Source: Bacillota bacterium (GTDB lineage Bacteria > Bacillota > Clostridia > Acetivibrionales > DTU013). From it: a stretch of 42,656 nucleotides of DNA. The position numbers and the translations under genes were made by a program. The stretch spans positions 1 through 42,656 of the forward strand of contig JAEZYU010000081.1 of NCBI GenBank assembly GCA_023418915.1. The letters run 5' to 3'. The notes beneath the pieces are model-generated. The model was not told the origin of the DNA, searched no databases, and was given only the letters and a program-made list of their open reading frames with translations. Shown here in pieces: positions 31,922 to 39,117 of the stretch. The stretch's first letter is position 1, and every line of letters starts with the position of its first letter.

Positions 31922-33340
31922 TTATGATTGAGTTGCTGTTTTATTCGTCTCGCCTTCAGTTCCATTGTCTATAATTTTCATTCCGTATTTTTTTATCTCA
32001 AGCCTTACGCCTCTCGATTCCGCATAACGGACCATATCCGACAGCATACTATCAACACTTTCTGACACTTTGTTTTCAGGTATGACAAGGAGCAACTCTT
32101 TCTGTTGAATATCATCACCCCTTATTAAGATATCATCTCTTCCCCATGGCTTATTCTGACCTTTATATTTGACTAACTCATTTACATACCCCTTGAGCGT
32201 TTTTTCGGCATTACCGGGCACCTGATAGCTGGCAGCAGTAAGATCCATACTCTTTATCATCACTGCCCTGCCATTCTCATACCTTGCTATGACAGGAAAA
32301 CTGTCCGGCAGATTAGCGCCGAATTTCCTTCTGATTTTAAGGCCTCTTTGAAAGTTGCTCAACGACCATATATCCTCGCCGCCGGTCTGACCATCAAGCA
32401 CTCCCTTACTTTCATCTCCGCCCATCCATGCCTTTGCTTTGACCCGCTGCACAAATTCAAGATCACTCACAAATTTCACTGGAATAGGAAGTCTCACCTT
32501 ATAACGGACCACGATATCAATATCCTCATGTGCGTCGGACAAAAATGATGACTCGCTGAAATCAAGTCCATCAAACCCATCGACTATGCCTAGGGCTGTA
32601 AGCCTCTCATTCACATCAGGAATGCTGTCAGTTCTTAAGTATTTTTTCATATAGAGCTTTACTACAGGAGTATACAACTGTGTTTTGACATCATTGAAGG
32701 TACCGCCGGCAATGTAGCATACAATAGTTTTTATCTCATCGAGCGGATCAGATATAATATTTTTGGAGTGATCACATATGTTGCTAAATTTTTCCTTTAT
32801 ATCAACCAGTTTGTCAGCAGTTCCACTCAAGTCCGCTGTAACATTTTCAGAGCATACTCCTGTACCGTTTTCGCAATTTCCTCCCGTATCATTTGCAAGA
32901 CTTCCATCAGAGTCCTTTTCGTAATCTCCTCCCGTACCACTAACGCTATTTCCGTCTGTACCTGCCCCCCTAAGGCTGTCATAGGCCTCAATTACACTCC
33001 CTATCTGTTCCCTGAACAGCTCCGACCTGTCATTTATGCTGTTGCGTACAGTATCATGCAGATCCCTTATGCCGCTAATATGATAAATGTAGCCTGTTGA
33101 TGCCATCTCGGATGCAGTCTCAGATAAAGCATGCTGGATCAATTCATATGAATAAACGACCCTAATTAAAAAGATCACTGAGAAAAATGCACATAAAACC
33201 ACCGGCAACATCACTGCCGCTTCAACAGTCAATGCACCTGCCGTATCCCGTGCAGATTTCCTCAAGGGGCGAATGCCTCTGTTATTGCTTGTTTTTTCAT
33301 CACGCAGCACCCTATGAGTCAGCAATTTAATAACCTTCAT
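31922..33340 (-). CDS. TadE-like pilus/secretion protein with extracytoplasmic domain
   Basis: About 472 residues. A basic N-terminus, then GALTVEAAVMLPVVLCAFFS, a TadE-like prepilin-type hydrophobic segment near residues 38-60 with the conserved TxEA motif. A long extracytoplasmic region follows. It includes a low-complexity insert (about residues 127-175; G, N, T, D-rich, heptad-like units such as NDTGGNCENGTGVCSENV) and a conserved-looking C-terminus. ATG 33340 has AAGGTG 9 nt upstream and overlaps the end of the upstream gene by 14 bp, indicating translational coupling. Role inferred as an envelope pseudopilin of a Tad/Flp-like apparatus; no ATPase gene is in the window. Confidence 0.75.
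   Translation of the reverse strand: MKVIKLLTHRVLRDEKTSNNRGIRPLRKSARDTAGALTVEAAVMLPVVLCAFFSVIFLIRVVYSYELIQHALSETASEMASTGYIYHISGIRDLHDTVRNSINDRSELFREQIGSVIEAYDSLRGAGTDGNSVSGTGGDYEKDSDGSLANDTGGNCENGTGVCSENVTADLSGTADKLVDIKEKFSNICDHSKNIISDPLDEIKTIVCYIAGGTFNDVKTQLYTPVVKLYMKKYLRTDSIPDVNERLTALGIVDGFDGLDFSESSFLSDAHEDIDIVVRYKVRLPIPVKFVSDLEFVQRVKAKAWMGGDESKGVLDGQTGGEDIWSLSNFQRGLKIRRKFGANLPDSFPVIARYENGRAVMIKSMDLTAASYQVPGNAEKTLKGYVNELVKYKGQNKPWGRDDILIRGDDIQQKELLLVIPENKVSESVDSMLSDMVRYAESRGVRLEIKKYGMKIIDNGTEGETNKTATQS
32840..32960 (-). repeat. 21-bp tandem-like repeat inside the TadE-like gene
   Basis: Degenerate 21-bp units (such as CCTGTACCGTTTTCGCAATTT and CCTCCCGTATCATTTGCAAGA shortened here: cctgtaccgttttcgcaat, cctcccgtatcatttgcaa) encode heptad-like G/N/T-rich peptides. 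The period keeps the reading frame. Units are diverged and their number was counted by eye. Confidence 0.5.
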
Positions 33341-35828
33341 ACAAAAGCACCTTATATATATACCTTCCGTCACCGGTTTTAGATTCCTTTCGTATAAATG
33401 GCTGTGTGATAAAAAGATACTTCATTGAAACCTCTGCCTCAATACGAACATAGGTATGACAGTCTGACATTCTAAAGCTTGCATGATCACCTCTGGATTT
33501 TCCGATATTCAACTGTATCAGATCCTCTATCCTGCTCAGCTTTTTTTCTTCACTGACAGTCAGCAAAAACAGTCTGAGGTAATCATGATAATTGAAATAC
33601 AGCCGCTGATCAGTTTTTGGACCTGCTTTCGACGCTATACCAATGTCGAGCCTCCAATCACCTTTCATTTTGTAAATTGGGACTGATCTGCCTTCCATCA
33701 GCTCTATGACGTCAATCACCGCTTCACCTATACCCCATCCGCACATAATGAGATTTGAGATAACGGGTATGCCTGCTCCGCCTGTCCACACTCCGGCTAC
33801 AGCTGTTGCTATAGAAGCCGCTTTTGTCTTTTTTGCCGGATCAGTATAGACATGTAGAGTATTAAGAGCAATTCTGACGAGCATCAGTTCTCCCTTTGTC
33901 AAAACATTATTAAGTTTTTGAGACGCTTGTCCATGCAATATATATTCAACTTCGCTGTCATAAAAGGTCACAATTTCCTCTTTTTCATCACCATGCAGGT
34001 TTACATCCTTTACTGTATTAGCCCCACAAATAAGAGAAGAAACTGAATTCTTAAATGTTCCCATTATATACTCATTTATATATATGTTATCCCTCAGGCT
34101 GACAGCCTGATCAGATATAATGCTGCCTATATCTGAAATTAACCCAAGTGCATTTTCTTGAAAAACCCCTTCTTCATCATACAGATCAACCTCCTCACCC
34201 ACATGCTCCAGATTACCGTTATACGAAGCCTCACCGACAATCCCTCCGGTTTTTAGAGTACCGGTACCCAAAATATCTCCAAATTCTGCATCTCTCTCAT
34301 CGAAACTGGCAGTTTTGACCTTTGTATATGAGGGAAGGTCTTCCTTTATAATACCAACCGTTTCATAATTGACCTCATTTAGAACCTTTTTATATATGAA
34401 CTCTTTAACTTCATCAGCCTTGCCCTTTCTTGGATCATCCTTCTTATCTCCCTTATCCGGCTTTGAATACTCATAGTCAATATTCGTATACCCACCTATG
34501 ATATCGAGCAGTTCACGAGGCAGTCCTTCGTCCGGCAACTCCCCCGAATTGTTTTTGATCCGGTCCATTTCAGATACGGCGCCGCTAAGCACTGATATAT
34601 TTTCGCCGATATTCTCAAGCATTTTTTCAGCCTTCTGCCCTTCCAGAATAAGCTCCTTCATAGTGTCAAGCTCTGTTTGCATCTGCTCTTTAAAATCCTT
34701 TGAAAACGTACTCTCTTCGTTGGAGATATCCCCACTGTCAGAAAAATTATCTTCCAAAAATTTTTCGAGTCCTTTGATCGCTAGTTGTGCTTTCTTACCT
34801 CTCTCAGCGATCTTAGCGATCTCACACTGAGCTATTTCATTTGATTTAATATAATCAGAAGTCATGGAATTGCGTATCTTATACCAAAGATCATTAAGCA
34901 GGTTTCTGGTGTTTGTTTTGTTTATGCTCATTTGACTGCGTTCTTTTTTCAAGCTGCTAAGTCTTTCCTTCAGATAATTTCTGCTTCCCTCTTCACTTTT
35001 ACCCTCTTCCCCGTTTTTGCTGTCTCCGCTCTCGCTGTCCTCCCCATTTTTGCTGTCTCCGCTCTCGTTTGCATCTTCATCAGTTACACTTGCGTCTAGT
35101 GTAGCAAGCTGCGATTCAATGCCTTTTATACTCTCGTTCAGTGAATTAATGTTCATTTCAATGGCTGACAATGATTCGCTCATGGAATTAAAATCATTGA
35201 ATGCTGACATCCAGCTGCTGTCTATATTGAAACCATTTACAAACTTCTCCAAATCATTTCCGATACCATCAATGTTCTTTTTAAGCTTTTGTTGTGACTT
35301 ATCCATGCTTCCGAGGATTTTATCGATGCCGACCTTCTGTTTGTAGGCATTGGACATCTTTCCTACATCCTTGACCGCCGTCAATTTTTCTATAAACTCC
35401 TCAACAACTCCAGCCGGGCCTCTGTATTTCATATGCTCCAATATCTGCCTTTTCGTAATATCATTTTCACTCAGGTTGTAAATGGGTGTTACGTCAATCC
35501 TTTCGATCCTGAATCCAAATAAATCCGTACTGCCTTTATAATAATCCTCATCTAATGGTATTGATAAATTGCATGCCAGATACTCATTGAACCAGTCGTT
35601 GAGCATCTCCTTATCTGCTATTGGCATGGTAAACAGTCCATAATCATCTTTGAGCTTGCTGCTGTAGTCAGCTAATAATGATCCTGCTGCTAAATCAACC
35701 GCTCTTTTGACCAAACCACGGCCTGCACTTATCCTCGCCGCATCGACAAGCAGACCCGCCAGTGCCAGTACGCCAATCATTATAATGGCTAAAAATACAG
35801 TTATCTGACCGGATATCCCTTTTTTCAT
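33327..35828 (-). CDS. DUF5702-like membrane-anchored protein of the TadE-like cluster
   Basis: An 833-residue protein with an N-terminal anchor (MKKGISGQITVFLAIIMIGV; TadG-like GxITVFxA pattern), followed by VDAARISAGRGLVKRAVDLA. A very long extracytoplasmic region rich in coiled coil follows (about 150-430, including MNINSLNESIKGIESQL). The C-terminal part has a second hydrophobic, glycine-rich segment (ATAVAGVWTGGAGIPVISNL). It resembles DUF5702-type clostridial proteins found with TadE-like genes; biochemical role is unknown. GGAG lies 7 nt before ATG 35828. The coiled-coil region is interrupted by an 11-residue tandem repeat (35014-35067). Confidence 0.75.
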   Translation of the reverse strand: MKKGISGQITVFLAIIMIGVLALAGLLVDAARISAGRGLVKRAVDLAAGSLLADYSSKLKDDYGLFTMPIADKEMLNDWFNEYLACNLSIPLDEDYYKGSTDLFGFRIERIDVTPIYNLSENDITKRQILEHMKYRGPAGVVEEFIEKLTAVKDVGKMSNAYKQKVGIDKILGSMDKSQQKLKKNIDGIGNDLEKFVNGFNIDSSWMSAFNDFNSMSESLSAIEMNINSLNESIKGIESQLATLDASVTDEDANESGDSKNGEDSESGDSKNGEEGKSEEGSRNYLKERLSSLKKERSQMSINKTNTRNLLNDLWYKIRNSMTSDYIKSNEIAQCEIAKIAERGKKAQLAIKGLEKFLEDNFSDSGDISNEESTFSKDFKEQMQTELDTMKELILEGQKAEKMLENIGENISVLSGAVSEMDRIKNNSGELPDEGLPRELLDIIGGYTNIDYEYSKPDKGDKKDDPRKGKADEVKEFIYKKVLNEVNYETVGIIKEDLPSYTKVKTASFDERDAEFGDILGTGTLKTGGIVGEASYNGNLEHVGEEVDLYDEEGVFQENALGLISDIGSIISDQAVSLRDNIYINEYIMGTFKNSVSSLICGANTVKDVNLHGDEKEEIVTFYDSEVEYILHGQASQKLNNVLTKGELMLVRIALNTLHVYTDPAKKTKAASIATAVAGVWTGGAGIPVISNLIMCGWGIGEAVIDVIELMEGRSVPIYKMKGDWRLDIGIASKAGPKTDQRLYFNYHDYLRLFLLTVSEEKKLSRIEDLIQLNIGKSRGDHASFRMSDCHTYVRIEAEVSMKYLFITQPFIRKESKTGDGRYIYKVLLYEGY
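35014..35067 (-). repeat. 33-bp tandem repeat in the DUF5702-like gene
   Basis: The 21-bp core TTTTTGCTGTCTCCGCTCTC(G) occurs at 35014-35034 and again, identical, at 35047-35067. This is a 33-bp period that encodes ESGDSKNGEDS twice. Near-identity suggests recent duplication. Confidence 0.85.
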
Positions 35829-35841
35829 AAGCAATCTCCAA

Positions 35842-36693
35842 TCAATCAACAAATTCTACAAGCTTCCCTTTCAGCTCATTCATTTTATCTCTTGTCTTGT
35901 CTCCGAGATCCTTTAATGCCGGGAATTTTTCTTCGAGCCTTTTTTCAATGTCAATAATAAGATCTGTGCTGCGTATCAATTCAACTGGCTCATTTATTGT
36001 CGATACTGCCTTTACGTTTATTGTGATATTGTCACTGCCTCCAAAAATCCTGACCATTTTACCCAGAGGCATAGAATAATATTTCGTTATACTGACCTCC
36101 AGCTTCCGGTAAACGGCATAATCCTTCACAACGGCTTCAGCTTCTGTACGGATGGGCGCAGTGATATCATTTCTCGACGATAATGACAGCGCATATTTTT
36201 CGATTTCCTCTAAACGTCTGGCACTGCCGCTGTCGAATATTCTCCTGTATAACTGATAATTTTCCGAATCCATATCAGGTTTTGAGTTATCCAATTCAAA
36301 AGTACCGGATGGCCATGCAGCAGCACCCGCTTCAGCTGCAGCAACTGCAGCAGACTGAATAAGTGACCTTTGGTAAAGTAATAATCCCATATAGATGGCA
36401 GCTGTTATGCATAGAACAACTAATGGAACAATAATTGAGGCTTCCATAGTGATACTGCCTCTGAAGTTATTCACAACGCATCGTTGAAAGAAAATCCTTC
36501 GTTTGTAGAAAATCTTTCTTGCCTCAGCGCATTTCAACGAGGCAGGTGATACGCTCACATTGTTTTCTATCGATTTATCGAAAGAAAATATCTGAAAGGT
36601 AAATCGGTTCCAGCCACCTATAGAGGTGGGGGGCACATATCGCCTCACTATATTTTTACTAATGTTTTTAATTTGTTCGACGGAATTTATCAT
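35842..36693 (-). CDS. TadE-like pseudopilin protein with an in-frame repeat in its N-terminal region
   Basis: A 283-residue frame whose core begins NNFRGSITMEASIIVPLVVL near residue 75: the TadE-type prepilin segment, followed by IQSAAVAAAEAGAAAWPSG and a soluble C-terminal domain. The only good ribosome binding site (GAGGG, 6 nt upstream) belongs to ATG 36693, giving MINSVEQIKNISKNIV before the core. Residues 17-73 between the two are encoded by copy D of the long repeat family, with no stop codon. So the gene apparently tolerated an in-frame insertion of about 57 codons. A shorter protein starting at GTG 36474 or ATG 36447 lacks a ribosome site. First gene of the three-gene cluster; its stop is 13 bp before the next start. 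Confidence 0.75.
   Translation of the reverse strand: MINSVEQIKNISKNIVRRYVPPTSIGGWNRFTFQIFSFDKSIENNVSVSPASLKCAEARKIFYKRRIFFQRCVVNNFRGSITMEASIIVPLVVLCITAAIYMGLLLYQRSLIQSAAVAAAEAGAAAWPSGTFELDNSKPDMDSENYQLYRRIFDSGSARRLEEIEKYALSLSSRNDITAPIRTEAEAVVKDYAVYRKLEVSITKYYSMPLGKMVRIFGGSDNITINVKAVSTINEPVELIRSTDLIIDIEKRLEEKFPALKDLGDKTRDKMNELKGKLVEFVD
36476..36650 (-). repeat. Long dispersed repeat family, copy D, inside a TadE-like gene
   Basis: Minus strand: GAGGCGATATGTGCCCCCCA, then CCTCTATAGGTGG, ACCTTTCAG (36601-36593) and AGAAAACAATGTGAGCG, ending with TTTCAACGATGCG. It shares ordered blocks with copy A (ACCTTTCAG, ATTTT, TAAAT, AGAAAAC) and, at the other end, a ~33-bp block with copy B. The copy lies entirely within the open frame. 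Confidence 0.55.
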
Positions 36694-36831
36694 ATTTAGC
36701 CCTCACAAAATAACCACGATAAGTCTATAATCGCCCATTATTTCCACATAATTACATATTTACTTATATAATACACTCATTACATTAAAAAGAAAAGAAT
36801 ATTGGAAATAATAGAAATATTAGCGTGTAGT

Positions 36832-38976
36832 TCAGATTTCTACCATATAGAACTGATATCGGCCTGTTACTATATCTCTGGAAAAATAGTTAAATATCAG
36901 AATGATAGGAGTGTCGGATGATAATGAAGAAACGTCCCCTAAATGAGAAACGTCCCTAAGTTGAGAAACGTCCCCTAAATGAGTAACGCCCCTAAGTTGA
37001 GAAACGTCCCCTAAATGAGAAACGTCCCCCTTCAGATAAAACTGTTCAAAATGAACTTTTTTCAGTATCTGCTTTGGTGTCATACCGATCGTTTCAGGCA
37101 TTATCGCATTGATCCGGTTATTTTTTTTAAGAAAATCCATGCATCGTTCTCTAAAATCGGACGAATACCGGCCTTCCAAAAAAGCAGGAAGGGTGCCTGT
37201 ACTATCCGAGGCAAGATAGTCCAGCCGCAGCAATTCAAGAAACAGTGAAGCTTCATCGTGCATGGCAAGCGGTTCAAAGTTCTGATAAAACTCAGCAAGA
37301 ATCCGATACTGATCCTTCAATGACAAAGATAATTCAAGACAGCCTCTTTCCTTATAAAATTCATAAAATCTTTCAAAAAACTCAAAGGGTGAGGTAAAAC
37401 AGTTTGCTGGTGAGTTAAAACACTTAGCTTGTGAGTTAAAACAGTTATTAGTCAAAAAATCCAGCGTTAAGGCAAACCTGCCGCTATTATAATACCTTTC
37501 CACAAGCTCGGCTATGCCCTTTAGCTTTATTAATTCATCGCCGCTGATATGCCGGCCTGCCAGTATTTCATACGGCGCAAAATCACGATAAATGAACCCT
37601 TGCGATTCTGCCTGCTCCCTCATCCTTGTACCCTTCAGAAACTTAAGAAATCCCAGCTGTAGCTGATGAGGCTTTATAACAAACACATCATCAAAGGATT
37701 TCCCGAACGACTTATAGTCCTCAAACGGAAGACCTGCTATCAAGTCGGCATGAATATGGACATTACCCATTTTTCTTATTTTTTGTATATTTTTGAACAG
37801 TCTTTCAATATTCGTCTTTCTGCAAACAGCGGACAGTGTGTTTTCATTGGTGGATTGAACACCTGCCTCAAGCTGGAATAGCCCTTTAGGTGCATCAGCT
37901 AAAAGCTTAATGAATTCTTCATCAAACAGATCTGCGCCCACTTCAAAATGGAAATTGCAAACCACCTTGTCACCGGTCGATATGTTTTTATCTCTGGTTG
38001 ATACGCATTTATCTCTGGTTGGTATGCATTCATCCCCTCTTGATATGCATTCGTCCCCTCTTGATATGCATCTGTCAGCGGTTGATTTACTTATGTCCGT
38101 AGTTGATTTACTTATGTCATTAGTTGATATGCTGTTATCTTCCGTTGATTTGTTCCCGGCCTCCGTTGAAATGCTCATATTCAGTTCCAGTATATGACGA
38201 ATTATGCTTTTAGCCCGATCCGGGTTTGCATTGAATGTCCTGTCCACAAATTTGATTTGACTTACACCTGACCTGACAAGCTTGCCCAGATCGGAATAAA
38301 CCCTGCTTAGTGAGAAATACCTGGTGCCGAAGGACGCCGATGAAAGGCAGTAGCTGCATGAAAACGGACATCCTCTGGATGCTTCAAAATAGGCAATCTT
38401 ATGATTCAGCGATGCGACCATCTCATCAGTATATGGAGATGGCAGGCTGTCAAGATCCTTTATTACGGCAGGCTCATTTTCAATAATCCCGCCAGCTTGC
38501 CGGAGAACAAGTCCATCTATCTTAGCTGCTTCTTTTGTAAAGGCTTCTTCTGTAAAGGCTTCATCAATTAATGAAGTACCGCTAAATCTGCCGTTCAGCA
38601 ACCTTATAAGCTTCGGAAAAGAACTGTCCCCCTCTCCTGTGATTATAAAATCGATAAATTGGTGACAGTTGAGAAGATCAGCAGCGTCATACGATACTTC
38701 GGGCCCTCCCAATATGATGACCGTATCTGGAAGCATCTTTTTAAGGCTGGATGCCAGTCTGAGCACATGCGAAATATTCCAGATATAGCAGGAAAACGCC
38801 GTAATATCAGGTCTGTGTAAATAGATAGATGACAGAACACTGTCCTGATTTTCATTGACCGTATGCTCAGATACAATAACCTCACCGCATCCGGCACCAC
38901 ATGAAGCCTTCAGGTACCATGGCGCCAGTGCGGAGTGAATATATTTTGAGTTAAGTGATACAATCAGAGACTTCAT
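36832..38976 (-). CDS. B12-binding domain radical SAM protein (DUF4080-type) with several tandem repeat insertions
   Basis: 714 residues. N-terminal cobalamin-binding-like domain (about 1-135; SKYIHSALAPWYL, FSCYIWN, VIILGGPEVS, TGEGDSSF). Radical SAM domain with the cluster motif RGCPFSCSYC (Cys203, Cys207, Cys210), then FVDRTFNANPDRA, FQLEAGVQSTN and HADLIAGLP. The C-terminus (DUF4080) carries LLRLDYLASDS. Product and substrate unknown. Four frame-keeping tandem repeats interrupt it: a 15-bp repeat near residue 143 (EAFTE), ten 21-bp units near 264-333 inside the barrel, three 21-bp units near 509-529 (NCFNSPA), and the GTCCC array near 649-684 (GDVSHL). The ATG has GAGG 5 nt upstream. No obvious operon partner. 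Confidence 0.9.
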   Translation of the reverse strand: MKSLIVSLNSKYIHSALAPWYLKASCGAGCGEVIVSEHTVNENQDSVLSSIYLHRPDITAFSCYIWNISHVLRLASSLKKMLPDTVIILGGPEVSYDAADLLNCHQFIDFIITGEGDSSFPKLIRLLNGRFSGTSLIDEAFTEEAFTKEAAKIDGLVLRQAGGIIENEPAVIKDLDSLPSPYTDEMVASLNHKIAYFEASRGCPFSCSYCLSSASFGTRYFSLSRVYSDLGKLVRSGVSQIKFVDRTFNANPDRAKSIIRHILELNMSISTEAGNKSTEDNSISTNDISKSTTDISKSTADRCISRGDECISRGDECIPTRDKCVSTRDKNISTGDKVVCNFHFEVGADLFDEEFIKLLADAPKGLFQLEAGVQSTNENTLSAVCRKTNIERLFKNIQKIRKMGNVHIHADLIAGLPFEDYKSFGKSFDDVFVIKPHQLQLGFLKFLKGTRMREQAESQGFIYRDFAPYEILAGRHISGDELIKLKGIAELVERYYNSGRFALTLDFLTNNCFNSQAKCFNSPANCFTSPFEFFERFYEFYKERGCLELSLSLKDQYRILAEFYQNFEPLAMHDEASLFLELLRLDYLASDSTGTLPAFLEGRYSSDFRERCMDFLKKNNRINAIMPETIGMTPKQILKKVHFEQFYLKGDVSHLGDVSQLRGVTHLGDVSQLRDVSHLGDVSSLSSDTPIILIFNYFSRDIVTGRYQFYMVEI
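36926..37030 (+). repeat. GTCCC repeat array, 18-bp unit, inside the radical SAM gene
   Basis: Six units such as GAGAAACGTCCCCTAAAT and GAGAAACGTCCCTAAGTT alternate, giving a 36-bp higher-order period. On the coding strand they encode the six-residue repeat GDVSHL / GDVSQL / RGVTHL near the C-terminus of the protein. Confidence 0.92.
37388..37450 (-). repeat. Three 21-bp tandem units in the radical SAM gene
   Basis: Plus-strand units GGTGAGTTAAAACA.TTAGCT at 37388, 37409 and 37430, encoding heptads of the form NCFNSPA/KCFNSQA on the minus strand. The frame is kept. Confidence 0.88.
37976..38185 (-). repeat. Ten 21-bp tandem units in the radical SAM gene
   Basis: Units start GTTGAT or CTTGAT (for example GTTGATATGCATTC and GTTGATTTACTTATG) and lie exactly 21 bp apart from 37976 to 38185. 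They encode heptads such as CISRGDE, CVSTRDK and NISTGDK. Pairs of neighbouring units are nearly identical, as expected from recent slippage or unequal exchange. Confidence 0.9.
38529..38565 (-). repeat. 15-bp tandem repeat in the radical SAM gene
   Basis: GCTTCTTTTGTAAAG (38529) and GCTTCTTCTGTAAAG (38544), followed by a partial GCTTCATC, encode DEAFT-EEAFT-KEA. Frame kept. Confidence 0.75.
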
Positions 38977-39117
38977 AATTACCTCGCCATTGAAGCAATT
39001 ATAGCTGATTTACCACATTTATTCAACCTGCAGTGTTGCTGTAATGTTGATTTTGGCAAATCAGTGTACTTTCCCTGTATTTGAATACATTTATTACACA
39101 GGCATTTTATTCTTTGG

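Noticed and set aside
35842..36450. Trimming the TadE-like gene to a start at the prepilin segment
   Set aside because: No ribosome binding site precedes GTG 36474 or ATG 36447, whereas ATG 36693 has GAGGG 6 nt upstream; the longer frame was kept with the caveat noted.
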